Made by a program: the position numbers and the translations under genes. Source: Diplolepis rosae (Eukaryota > Arthropoda > Insecta > Hymenoptera > Diplolepididae). Taken from it: a stretch of DNA of 64,000 nt. The DNA lies in the NCBI GenBank assembly GCA_030998225.1, contig JAPYXD010000684.1, positions 2,482,501 through 2,546,500 of the forward strand, in the 5' to 3' direction. Below, piece by piece: positions 10,481 through 23,200 of the stretch (position 1 is its first letter; every line of letters begins with the position of its first letter). The notes under the pieces were generated by a model. The model had not been told where the DNA came from and made no database searches. It saw only the letters and a program-made list of their open reading frames with translations.

Positions 10481-11717
10481 CGAAATGACGGAATCTCTAA
10501 GATATGAACTAGGTGTCTTATATTTCAGTTCTCAGCTTAAGTGCCATGAGAAAAATGTTTTTTAAGCACCTGGACTACTAAATATAATTTTCAAAATGAC
10601 CGGATCTCTAAAATATGAACCAGGTATCTTATATTTCAGTTCTCAGCTTAAGTGCCCTGAGAATGATGTTTTTAAGCACCTGGACTACTAAATATAATTT
10701 TCAATATGACGGGATCTCTGAAATATGAACTAGGTATCTTAAGATTCATTTCTCAGCTTAAGTTCCCTAAGGAAGATGTTTTTTAAGCACCTGGACAACT
10801 AGATATAATTTTCAAAATGACGGTATCTCTCAAATATGAACTAGGTATCTTATATTTCAGTTCTCAGCTTAAGTTCCCTGAGAAAGATTAAGTTCCTTGA
10901 GAAAGATGTTTTTTAAGCACCTGGACTACTAAATATAATTTTCAAAATGACGGGATCTCTCAAATATAAACTAGGTGTCTTATATTTCAGTTCTCAACTT
11001 AAGTGCCCTGAGAAAAATGTTTTTTAAGCACCTGGACAACTAGATATAATTTTCAAAATGACGGGCATCTAAAATATGAACTAGGTATATTAATTTTCAG
11101 TTCTCGGATTAAGTTCCCTGAGAAAGATGTTTTCTAAGCACCTGGACTACAAGATATAATTTTCAAAATGACGGCATCTCTAGAATATGTACTGAGTATC
11201 TTAAATTTCATTTCTCAGCTTAAGTTCCCAAAGGAAGATGTTTTTTAAGCACCTGGACTAGTAAATATAATTTTCAAAAAAACGGGATCTCTAAAATATG
11301 AACTTGGTATCTTAATTTTCATTTCTCAGCATAAGTTCCCTGAGAAAGATGTTTTTTAAGCTCCTGGGCTACTAGATATAATTATAAAAATGACGGGATC
11401 TCTAAAATATGAAATAGGTATCTTAAATTTCATTTCTCAGCTCATGTTCCCTAAGGAAGATGTTTTTTAAGCACTTGGGCAACTAGATATAATTTTCAAA
11501 ATGACCGGATCTCTAAAATATGAACTAGGTATCTTGATTTTCAGTTCTCAGCTTTAGTTCCCGGGGAAAGATGTTTTTAAGCACCTGGAAAACTAGATAT
11601 AATTTTCAAAATGACGGGATCTCCAAAATATGAACTAGGTATCTTATATTTCAGTTTTAAGCTTAAGTTCCCCAAGTAAGATGTTTTTTAAGCACCTGGA
11701 CTACTAGATATAATTTC
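10481..11717 (+). repeat. 11-mer HOR, copy d
   Basis: Landmark spacing is 1,237 bp (10,480 to 11,717). It matches 1,216-2,375 with offset 9,265-9,266, including the gacgggcatct monomer near 11,062 and the 'gttttctaagc' variant near 11,130. It carries one 130-bp monomer at 10,871. A close relative lies at 38,236-39,472. Confidence 0.88.
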
Positions 11718-12410
11718 CGAAATGACGGAATCTCTAAGATATGAACTTGGTGTCTTATATTTCAGTTCTCAGCTTAAGTGCCCTGAGAAAAATGTTTTTT
11801 AAGCACATGGACTACTAGATATAATTTTCCAAATGACCGGATCTCTAAAATATGAACCAGGTATCTTATATTTCAGTTCTCAGCTTAAGTGCCCTGAGAA
11901 TGATGTTTTTTAAGCACCTGGACTACTAAATATAATTTTCAATATGACGGGATCTCTTAAATATGAACTAGGTATCTTAAGATTCATTTCTCAGCTTAAG
12001 TTCCCTAAGGAAGATGTTTTTTAAGCACCTGGACAACTAGATATAATTTTCAAAATGACGGTATCTCTCAAATATGAACTAGATATCTTATATTTCAGTT
12101 CTCAGCTTAAGTTCCCTGAGAAAGATTAAGTTCCTTGAGAAAGATGTTTTTTAAGCACCTGGACTACTAAATATAATTTTCAAAATGACGGGATCTCTCA
12201 AATATGAACTAGGTGTCTTATATTTCAGTTCTCAGCTTAAGTGCCCTGAGAAAAATGTTTTTTAAGCACCTGGACTACTAAATATAATTTTCAAAATGAC
12301 GGGATCTCTAAAATATGAACTAGGTATCTTAGTTTTCAGTTCTCATCTTAAGTTCCCTGAGAAAGATGTTTTTTAAGCACCTGGACTACTAAATATAATT
12401 TCCAAAATGA
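11718..12410 (+). repeat. 11-mer HOR, partial copy e ending at a breakpoint
   Basis: Begins with the third 'ccgaaatgacggaatctc' landmark (11,717) and follows the 11-mer order for about six monomers, including a 130-bp monomer at 12,109. It then leaves that order at 'cggtatctctaatatgaac' (12,411), a 109-bp monomer that recurs at about 22,915, 25,281, 40,054, 44,765, 47,128, 58,251 and 63,721. From here the monomer types change to those of the 24-mer HOR. Confidence 0.8.
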
Positions 12411-15090
12411 CGGTATCTCTAATATGAACTAGGTATCTTATATTTCAGTTCTCAGCTTAAGTTCCCTGAGAAAGATTAAGTTCCCTGAGAAAGATGTTTT
12501 TTAAGCACCTGGACAACTAGATATAATTTTCAAAATGACGGGATATCTAAAATATGAACTAGGTATCTTAATTTTCAGTTCTCAGCTTAAGTTCCCTAAG
12601 TAAGATGTTTTTAAAGCACCTGGAATACTAGATATAATTTTCAAAATGACGGGATCTCTACAATATGAACTAGGTATCATATATTTCAGTTCTTAGCTTA
12701 AGTGCCCTGAAAACGATGTTTTTTAAGCACCTGGACTAGTAAATATAATTTCCAAAATGAGGGGATCTCTATAATATGAACTAGGTATCTTTATTTTCAG
12801 TTCTCAGCTTAAGTTCCCTAAGCAAGATGTTTTTTAAGCACCTGGACTACTAGACATAACGTTCAAAATGACGGGATGTCTAAAATATGAACTAGGCATC
12901 TTAATTTTAAGTTCTCATCTCAAGTTCCCTGAGAAAGATGTTTTTTAAGCACCTGGACTACTAGATATAATTTCCAAATTGACGGGATTTCTAAAATATG
13001 AACTAGGTTTCTTATATTTCAGTTCTAAGCTTAAGTTCCCCAAGTAAGATGTTTTTAAATTACCTGGAATACTAGGTATAATTTTGAAAACGAAGGGATC
13101 TCTAAAATAAGAACTAGGAATCTTAATTTTCAGTTCTCAGCTTAAGATGCAGGAGAAAGATGTTTTTTATGCACCTGGACTACTAGATATAATTTTAAAA
13201 ATGCCGGGATCTCTAAAATAAGAACTAGGTATCTTAAATTTCAGTTCTCAGCTTCAGTTGCCGGAGAAAGATGTTTTTTAATCACCTGGTATACTATATA
13301 ATTTTCAAAATGACGGGATCTCTAAAATATGAACTACCTATCATATATTTCAGTTCTTAGCTTAAGTGCCCTGAAAACGATGTTTTTTAAGCACCTGGAC
13401 TAGTAAATATAATTTCCAAAATGAGGGGATCTCTAGAATATGAACTAGGTATCTTGATTTTCAGTTCTCAGCTTAAGTTCCCTAAGTAAGATGTTTTTTA
13501 AGCACCTGGACTACTAGACATAACGTTCAAAATGACGGGATGTCTAAAATATGAACTAGGCATCTTAATTTTAAGTTCTTATCTTAAGTTCCCTGAGAAA
13601 GATGTTTTTTAAGCACCTGGACTACTAGATATAATTTCCAAATTGACGGGATTTCTAAAATATGAACTAGGTTTCTTATATTTCAGTTCTAAGCTTAACT
13701 TCCCCAAGTAAGATGTTTTTAAAGCACCTGGAATACTAGATATAATTTTGAAAACGAAGGGATCTCTAAAATAAGAACTAGGAATCTTAATTTTCAGTTC
13801 TCAGCTTAAGATGCAGGAGAAAGATGTTCTTTAAGCACTCGGAATACTAGATATAATTTTCAAAATGACGGGATCTCTACAATATGAACTAGGTATCATA
13901 TATTTCAGTTCTTAGCTTAAGTGCCCTGAGAACTATGTTTTTTAAGCACCTGGACTACTAGATATAATTTACAAAATGACGGGATCTCTAGAATATGAAC
14001 TAGGTATCTTAATTTTCAGTTCTCAGCTTAAGTTGCCGGAGAAAGATGTTTTTTAAGCACCTGGACTACTAGATATAATTCAAAATGACGGAATCTCTAA
14101 AATATGAACTAGGTATCTTGGATTTCAGTTCTCAGCTTAAGTTCCCGGAGAAAGAAGTTTTTAAAGCACCAGGACTACTAGATATAATTTTGAAAATGCC
14201 GGTATATCTAAAATATGAACTAGGTATCTTAATTTTCAGTTCTCAGCTTAAGTTCCCTGTGAAAGATGTTTTTTAAGCACCTGGACTACTAGATATAATT
14301 TTCAAAATGCCGGGATCTCTAAAATAAGAACTAGGTATCTTAATTTTCAGTTCTCAGCTTAAGTTCCCTGAGAAAGATGTTTTTTAAGCACCTGGACTAC
14401 AAAATATAATTTCCAAAATGACGGGATCTCTAGAATATGAACCAGGTATCTTGATTTTCAGTTCTCAGCTTAAGTTCCCTAAGTAAGATGTTTTTTAAGC
14501 ACCTGGACTACTAGACATAACTTTCAAAATGACGGGATGTCTAAAATATGAACTAGGCATCTTAATTTTTATTTCTCATCTTAAGTTCACTGAGAAAGAT
14601 GTTTTTTAAGCACCTGGACTACAAAATATAATTTCCAAAATCACGGGATCTCTAGAATATGAACTAGGTTTCTTATATTTCAGTTCTAAGCTTAAGTTCC
14701 CCAAGTAAGATGTTTTTAAAGCACCTGGAATACTAGATATAATTTTGAAAATGACGGGATCTCTAAAATAAGAACTAGGAATCTTAATTTTCAGTTCTCA
14801 GCTTAAGATGCCGGAGAAAGATGTTTTTTAAACACCTGGAATACTAGATATAATTTTCAAAATGACGGGATCTCTACAATATGAACTAGGTATCATATAT
14901 TTCAGTTCTCAGATTAAGTGCCCTGAGAAAAATGTTTTTTAAGCACCTGGACTACTAAAATGTAATTTTCAAAATGACGGGATCTCTAAAATATGAACTA
15001 GGTATCTTAATTTTCAGTTCTCATCTTAAGTTCCCTGAGAAAGATGTTTTTTAAGCACGTGGACTACTAAATATAATTTTCAAAATGACG
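12411..15090 (+). repeat. 24-mer HOR (about 2.68 kb), copy 1
   Basis: Twenty-four monomers with one 19-bp insertion predict 2,683 bp. The 130-bp monomers at 12,459 and 15,139 are 2,680 bp apart. New monomer types appear here: 'cataacgttcaaaatg', 'gaactacctatcatat', 'gccctgaaaacgatg', 'gatgcaggagaaag', 'gcactcgg' (13,835) and 'atgccggtatatc' (14,199). Within the copy, a group of six monomers is repeated 668 bp apart (cataacgttc near 12,857 and 13,525). No gene is present; short open frames here are chance. Confidence 0.8.
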
Positions 15091-17662
15091 GGATCTCTAA
15101 AATATGAACTAGGTATCTTAATTTTCAGTTCTCAGCTTAAGTTCCCTGAGAAAGATTAAGTTCCCTGAGAAAGATGTTTTTTAAGCACCTGGACAACTAG
15201 ATATAATTTTCAAAATGACGGGATATCTAAAATATGAACTAGGTATCTTATATTTCAGTTCTCAGCTTAAGTTCCCAAAGGAAGATGTTTTTAAAGCACC
15301 TGGAATACTAGAGATAATTTTCAAAATGACGGGATCTCTAAAATATGAACTACCTATCATATATTTCATTTCTTAGCTTAAGTGCCCTGAAAACGATGTT
15401 TTTTAAGCACCTGGAATAGTAAATATAATTTCCAAAATGACGGGATCTCTAGAATATGAACTAGGTATCTTGATTTTCCGTTCTCAGCTTAAGTTCCCTA
15501 AGTAAGATGTTTTTTAAGCACCTGGACTACTAGATATAATTTCCAAATTGACGGGATTTCTAAAATATGAACTAGGTTTCTTATATTTCAGTTCTAAGCT
15601 TAAGTTCCCCAAGTAAGATGTTTTTAAAGCACCTGGAATACTAGATATAATTTTGAAAATGACGGGATCTCTAAAATAAGAACTAGGAATCTTAATTTTC
15701 AGTTCTCAGCTTAAGATGCCGGAGAAAGATGGTTTTTAAGCACCTGGACTACTAGATATAATTTTAAAAATGCCGGGATCTCTAAAATAAGAACTAGGTA
15801 TCTTAAATTTCAGTTCTCAGCTTCAGTTGCCGGAGAAAGATGTTTTTTAATCACCTGGTATACTAGATATAATTTTCAAAATGACGGGATCTCTAAAATA
15901 TGAACTACCTATCATATATTTCAGTTCTTAGCTTAAGTGCCCTGAAAACGATGTTTTTTAAGCACCTGGACTAGTAAATATAATTTCCAAAATGAGGGGA
16001 TCTCTAGAATATGAACTAGGTATCTTGATTTTCAGTTCTCAGCTTAAGTTCCCTAAGTAAGATGTTTTTTAAGCACCTGGACTACTAGACATAACGTTCA
16101 AAATGACGGGATGTCTAAAATATGAACTAGGCATCTTAATTTTAAGTTCTTATCTTAAGTTCCCTGAGAAAGATGTTTTTTAAGCACCTGGACTACTAGA
16201 TATAATTTCCAAATTGACGGGATTTCTAAAATATGAACTAGGTTTCTTATATTTCAGTTCTAAGCTTAACTTCCCCAAGTAAGATGTTTTTAAAGCACCT
16301 GGAATACTAGATATAATTTTGAAAACGAAGGGATCTCTAAAATAAGAACTAGGAATCTTAATTTTCAGTTCTCAGCTTAAGATGCAGGAGAAAGATGTTC
16401 TTTAAGCACTCGGAATACTAGATATAATTTTCAAAATGACGGGATCTCTACAATATGAACTAGGTATCATATATTTCAGTTCTCAGATTAAGTGCCCTGA
16501 GAAAAATGTTTTTTAAGCACCTGGACTTGTAAATATAATTTTCAAAATGACGGAATTTCTAAGATATGAACTAGGTATCTTAATTTTCAGTTCTCAGCTT
16601 AAGTTGCCGGAGAAAGATGTTTTTTAAGCACCTGTACTACTAGATATAATTTCCAAAATGACGGAATCTCTAAAATATGAACAAGGTATCTTGGATTTCA
16701 GTTCTCAGCTTAAGTGCCATGAGAAAGATGTTTTTTAAGCACCAGGACTACTATATATAATTTTAAAAATGCCGGTATATCTAAAATATGAACTAGGTAT
16801 CTTAATTTTCAGTTCTCCGCTTAAGTTCCCTGAGAAAGATGTTTTTTATGCACCTGTACTACTATATATAATTTTCAAAATGCCGGTATCTCTAACATAT
16901 GAACAAGGTATCTTTTATTTCAGTTCTCAGCATAAGTTCCCTGAGAAAGATGTTTTTTAAGCAACTGGACTACAAAATATAATTTCCAAAATCACGGGAT
17001 CTCTAGAATATGAACTAGGTATCTTGATTTTCAGTTCTCAGCTTAAGTTCCCTAAGTAAGATGTTTTTTAAGCACCTGGACTACTAGACATAACGTTCAA
17101 AATGACGGGATGTCTAAAATATGACCTAGGCATCTTAATTTTTATTTCTCATCTTAAGTTCACTGAGAAAGATGTTTTTTAAGCACCTGGACTACAAAAT
17201 ATAATTTCCAAAATCACGGGATCTCTAGAATATGAACTAGGTTTCTTATATTTCAGTTCTAAGCTTAAGTTCCCCAAGTAAGATGTTTTTAAAGCACCTG
17301 GAATACTAGATATAATTTTGAAAACGACGGGATCTCTAAAATAAGAACTAGGAATCTTAATTTTCAGTTCTCAGCTTAAGATGCAGGAGAAAGATGTTCT
17401 TTAAGCACCTGGAATACTAGATATAATTTTCAAAATGAAGGGATCTCTACAATATGAACTAGGTATCATATATTTCAGTTCTTAGCTTAAGTGCCCTGAG
17501 AACAATGTTTTTTAAGCACCTGGACTACTAAATGTAATTTTCAAAATGACGGGATCTCCAAAATATGAACTAGGTATCTTAATTTTCAGTTCTTATCTTA
17601 AGTTCCATGAGAAAGATGTTTTTTAAGCACCTGGACTACTAAATATAATTTTCAAAATGACG
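15091..17662 (+). repeat. 24-mer HOR, copy 2 (one monomer deleted)
   Basis: Landmarks gcactcgg (16,406) and ccggtatatc (16,772) lie 2,571-2,573 bp after those of copy 1, one monomer short. The loss maps near 15,520, where the 'ctactagacataacgttc' monomer found at the same place in other copies is missing. It also holds a 'gacctaggcatc' variant near 17,123 and a 'ctactatatataatttt' monomer near 16,750 that opens a 63-codon chance frame at 16,769-16,960. Confidence 0.8.
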
Positions 17663-20220
17663 GGATCTCTAAAATATGAACTAGGTATCTTATATTTCAG
17701 TTCTCAGCTTAAGTTCCCTGAGAAAGATTAAGTTCCCTGAGAAAGATGTTTTTTAAGCACCTGGACTACTAAATATAATTTTCAAAATGACGGGATATCT
17801 AAAATATGAACTAGGTGTCTTATATTTCAGTTCTAAGCTTAAGTTCCCCAAGTAAGATGTTTTTAAAGCACCTGGAATACTAGATATAATTTTCAAAATG
17901 ACGGGATCTCTAAAATATGAACTACCTATCATATATTTCAGTTCTTAGCTTAAGTGCCCTGAAAACGATGTTTTTTAAGCACCTGGACTAGTAAATATAA
18001 TTTCCAAAATGAGGGGATCTCTAGAATATGAACTAGGTATCTTGATTTTCAGTTCTCAGCTTAAGTTCCCTAAGTAAGATGTTTTTTAAGCACCTGGACT
18101 ACTAGACATAACGTTCAAAATGACGGGATGTCTAAAATATGAACTAGGCATCTTAATTTTAAGTTCTTATCTTAAGTTCCCTGAGAAAGATGTTTTTTAA
18201 GCACCTGGACTACTAGATATAATTTCCAAATTGACGGGATTTCTAAAATATGAACTAGGTTTCTTATATTTCAGTTCTAAGCTTAACTTCCCCAAGTAAG
18301 ATGTTTTTAAAGCACCTGGAATACTAGATATAATTTTGAAAACGAAGGGATCTCTAAAATAAGAACTAGGAATCTTAATTTTCAGTTCTCATCTTAAGAT
18401 GCAGGAGAAAGATGTTTTTTATGCACCTGGACTACTAGATATAATTTTAAAAAATGCCGGGATCTCTAAAATAAGAACTAGGTATCTTAAATTTCAGTTC
18501 TCAGCTTCAGTTGCCGGAGAAAGATGTTTTTTAATCACCTGGTATACTAGATATAATTTTCAAAATGACGGGATCTCTAAAATATGAACTACCTATCATA
18601 TATTTCAGTTCTTAGCTTAAGTGCCCTGAAAACGATGTTTTTTAAGCACCTGGACTAGTAAATATAATTTCCAAAATGAGGGGATCTCTAGAATATGAAC
18701 TAGGTATCTTGATTTTCAGTTCTCAGCTTAAGTTCCCTAAGTAAGATGTTTTTTAAGCACCTGGACTACTAGACATAACGTTCAAAATGACGGGATGTCT
18801 AAAATATGAACTAGGCATCTTAATTTTAAGTTCTTATCTTAAGTTCCCTGAGAAAGATGTTTTTTAAGCACCTGGACTACTAGATATAATTTCCAAATTG
18901 ACGGGATTTCTAAAATATGAACTAGGTTTCTTATATTTCAGTTCTAAGCTTAACTTCCCCAAGTAAGATGTTTTTAAAGCACCTGGAATACTAGATATAA
19001 TTTTGAAAACGAAGGGATCTCTAAAATAAGAACTAGGAATCTTAATTTTCAGTTCTCAGCTTAAGATGCAGGAGAAAGATGTTCTTTAAGCACTCGGAAT
19101 ACTAGATATAATTTTCAAAATGACGGGATCTCTACAATATGAACTAGGTATCATATATTTCAGTTCTTAGCTTAAGTGCCCTGAGAACAATGTTTTTTAA
19201 GCACCTGGACTACTAAATATAATTTTCAAAATGACGGGATCTCCAAAATATGAACTAGGTATCTTAATTTTCAGTTCTCAGCTTAATTTGCCGGAGAAAG
19301 ATGTTTTTTAAGCACCTGTACTACTAGATATAATTTCCAAAATGACGGAATCTCTAAAATATGAACTAGGTATCTTGGATTTCAGTTCTCAGCTTAAGTC
19401 CCCGGAGAAAGATGTTTTTTAAACACCTGGAATACTAGATATAATTTTAAAAATGCCGGTATATCTAAAATATGAACTAGGTATCTTAATTTTCAGTTCT
19501 CCGCTTAAGTTCCCTGAGAAAGATGTTTTTTATGCACCTGGACTACTAGATATAATTTTCAAAATGCCGGGATCTCTAAAATAAGAACTAGGTATCTTAA
19601 ATTTCAGTTCTCAGCATAAGTTCCCTGAGAAAGATGTTTTTTAAGCACCTGGACTACAAGATATAATTTACAAAATCACGGGATCTCTAGAATATGAACT
19701 AGGTATCTTGATTTTCAGTTCTCAGCTTAAGTTCCCTAAGTAAGATGTTTTTTAAGCACCTGGACTACTAGACATAACTTTCAAAATGACGGGATGTCTA
19801 AAATATGAACTAGGCATCTTAATTTTTATTTCTCATCTTAAGTTCACTGAGAAAGATGTTTTTTAAGCACCTGGACTACAAAATATAATTTCCAAAATCA
19901 CGGGATCTCTAGAATATGAACTAGGTTTCTTATATTTCAGTTCTAAGCTTAAGTTCCCCAAGTAAGATGTTTTTAAAGCACCTGGAATACTAGATATAAT
20001 TTTGAAAATGACGGGATCTCTAAAATATGAACTAGGTATCTTGGATTTCAGTTCTCAGCTTAAGTCCCCGGAGAAAGATGTTTTTTAAACACCTGGAATA
20101 CTAGATATAATTTTCAAAATGACGGGATCTCTACAATATGAACTAGGTATCATATATTTCAGTTCTCAGATTAAGTGCCCTGAGAAAAATGTTTTTTAAG
20201 CACCTGGACTACTAAATATA
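17663..20220 (+). repeat. 24-mer HOR, copy 3 (right end truncated)
   Basis: Landmarks gcactcgg (19,090) and ccggtatatc (19,456) lie 2,684 bp after those of copy 2, the full 24-mer length. The six-monomer internal repeat is present again (cataacgttc near 18,107 and 18,775; 668 bp). The order degrades after about 20,020, where an 'aactaggtatcttggattt' monomer replaces the expected 'agaactaggaatc' one, and is lost by about 20,220. Confidence 0.78.
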
Positions 20221-23200
20221 ATTTTCAAAATGACGGGATCTCTAAAATATGAACTAGGTATCTTAATTTTCAGTTCTCAGCTTAAGTTGCCGGAGAAAGA
20301 TGTTTTTTAAACACCTGGAATACTAGATATAATTTCCAAACTGACGGAATCTCTAAAATATGAAATAGGTATCTTGGATTTCAGTTCTCAGCTTAAGTTC
20401 CCGGAGAAAGATGTTTTTTAAGCACCTGGACTTGTAGATATAATTACCGAAATGACGGAATCTCTAAGATATGAACTAGGGGTCTTATATTTCAGTTCTC
20501 AGATTAAGTGCCCTGAGAAAAATGTTTTTTAAGCACCTGGTCTACTAAATATAATTTTCAAAATGACGGGATCTCTAAAATATGAACTAGGTATCTTAAT
20601 TTTCAGTTCTCATCTTAAGTTCCCTGAGAAAGATGTTTTTTAAGCACCTGGAATATTAATATAATTTCCAAAATGACGGGATCTCTAAAATATAAACTAG
20701 GCATCATAAATTTCAGTTCTCAGCTTAAGTTCCGTGAGAAAGATGCTTTTTAAGCACCTGGACAACAAGATATAATTTTCAAAATGACGAGATCTCTCAA
20801 ATATAAAGTAGGTATCTTATATTTCAGTTCTCAGCTTAAGTTCCCTGAGAAAGATTAAGTTCCCTGAGAAAGATGTTTTTTAAGCACCTGGACTACTAAA
20901 TATAATTTTCAAAATGACGGGATATCTAAAATATGAACTAGGTATCTTATATTTCAGTACTCAGCTTAAGTTTCCTGAGAAAGATGTTTTTTAAGCACGT
21001 GGACAACAAGATATAATTTTCAAAATGACGGGATCTCTCAAATATGAACTAGGTATCTTAATTTTCAGTTCTCAGCTTAAGTTCCCTGAGAAAGATGTTT
21101 TTTAAGCACCTGGACTACTAAATATAATTTTCAAAATGCCGGGATATCTAAAATATGAACTAGGTATCTTAATTTGCAGTTCTCAGCTTAAGTGCCCTGA
21201 GAACGATGGTTTTTAAGCAACTGGACAACTAAATATAATTTTCAAAATGACGGGATCTCTCAAATATGAACTAGGTATCTTATTTTTCAGTTCTCAGCTT
21301 AAGTTCACTGATAAAGATTTTTTTTAAGCACCTGGACTAATAGATATAATTTTCAAAATGATGTAATCTCTATAATATGATCTGAGTATCTCAAATTTCA
21401 TTTCTCAGCTTAAGTTCCCAAAGGAAGATGTTTTTTAAGCACCTGGACTAGTAAATATAATTTTCAAAATGACGGGATCTCTAAAATATGAACTTGGTAT
21501 CATAATTTTCAGTTCTCAGCATAAGTTCCCTGAGAAAGATGTTTTTTAAGCTCCTGGGCTACTAGATATAATTATAAAAATGACGGGATCTCTAAAATAT
21601 GAAATAGGTATCTTAAATTTCATTTCTCAGCGCATGTTCCCTAAGGAAGATGTTTTTTAAGCACTTGGGCAACTAGATATAATTTTCAAAATGACCGGAT
21701 CTCTAAAATATGAACTGGGTATCTTAATTTTCAGTTCTCAGCTTCAATTCCCGGAGGAAGATGTTTTTAAGCACCTGGACTACTAGATATAATTTTCAAA
21801 ATGACGTGATCTCTAGAATATGAACTAGGTATCTTGATTTTCAGTTCTCAGCTTAAGTTCCCTAAGTAAGATGTTTTTTAAGCACCTGGACTACTAGACA
21901 TAACTTTCAAAATGACGGGATGTCTAAAATATGAACTAGGCATCTTAATTTTTATTTCTCAGCTTAAGATGCCGGAGAAAGATGTTTTTTAAACACCTGG
22001 ACTACTAGATATAATTTTCAAAATGACCGGATCTCTAAAATATGATTTAGGTATCTTGATTTTCAGTTCTAAGCTTTAGTTCACGGGGAAAGATGTTTTT
22101 AAGCACCTGGACAACTAGATATAATTTTCAAAATGACGGGATCTCCAAAATATGAACTAGGTATCTTATATTTCAGTTGTAAGCTTAAGTTCCCCAAGTA
22201 AGATGTTTTTTAAGCACCTGGACTACTAGATATAATTTCCGAAATGTCGGACTGTCTCAGATATGAACTAGATGTCTTATATTTCAGTTCTCAGCTTAAG
22301 TGCCCTGAGAAAAATGTTTTTTAAGCACCTGGACTACTAGATATAATTTTCAAAATGACCGGATCTCTAAAATATGAACCAGGAATCTTATATTTCAGTT
22401 CTCAGCTTAAGTTCCCTGAGAAAGATGTTTTTTATGCACCTGGACTACTAGATATAATGTTCAAAATGCCGGGATCTCTAAACTATGAACTAGGTATCTT
22501 AAATTTCAGTTCTCATCTTAAGTTCCCTGAGAAAGATGTTTTTTAAGCACCTGGACTACTAAATATAATTTTCAAAATGACGGGATCTCTCAAATATAAA
22601 CTAGGTGTCTTATATTTCAGTTCTCAACTTAAGTGCCCTGAGAAAAATGTTTTTTAAGCACCTGGACTACTAAATATAATTTTCAAAATGACGGGATCTC
22701 TAAAATATGAACTAGGTATCTTAGTTTTCAGTTCTCATCTTAAGTTCCCTGAGAAAGATGTTTTTTAAGCACCTGGACTACTAAATATAATTTCCAAAAT
22801 GACGGGATCTCTAAAATATGAACTAGATATCTTAAATTTCATGTCTCATCTTAAGTTCCCTAAGGAAGATGTTTTTTAAGCACCTGGACAACTAGATATA
22901 ATTTTCAAAATGACGGTATCTCTAATATGAACTAGGTATCTTATATTTCAGTTCTCAGCTTAAGTTCCCTGAGAAAGATTAAGTTCCCTGAGAAAGATGT
23001 TTTTTAAGCACCTGGACTACTAAATATAATTTTCAAAATGATGGGATCTCTCAAATATGAACTAGGTATCTTATATTTCAGTTCTAAGCTTAAGTTCCCC
23101 AATTAAGATGTTTTTAAAGCACCTGGAATACTAGATATAATTTTGAAAATGCCGGTATATCTAAAATATGAACGAGGTATCTTAATTTTCAGTTCTCAGC

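Noticed and set aside
14085..14276. 63-codon plus-strand frame in the satellite
   Set aside because: A 37-residue repeat created by monomer periodicity. It ends at the usual TAA of the T-run and shows no domain.
16769..16960. 63-codon plus-strand frame
   Set aside because: Opened by a 'tttttatgc' variant in one monomer; the same satellite frame, not a gene.
18399..18587. 62-codon plus-strand frame
   Set aside because: Frame shifts into a different reading after an extra A near 18,450; chance open frame in satellite DNA.
22355..22546. 63-codon plus-strand frame
   Set aside because: Two satellite units joined by a 'tttttatgc' variant; no evidence of coding.
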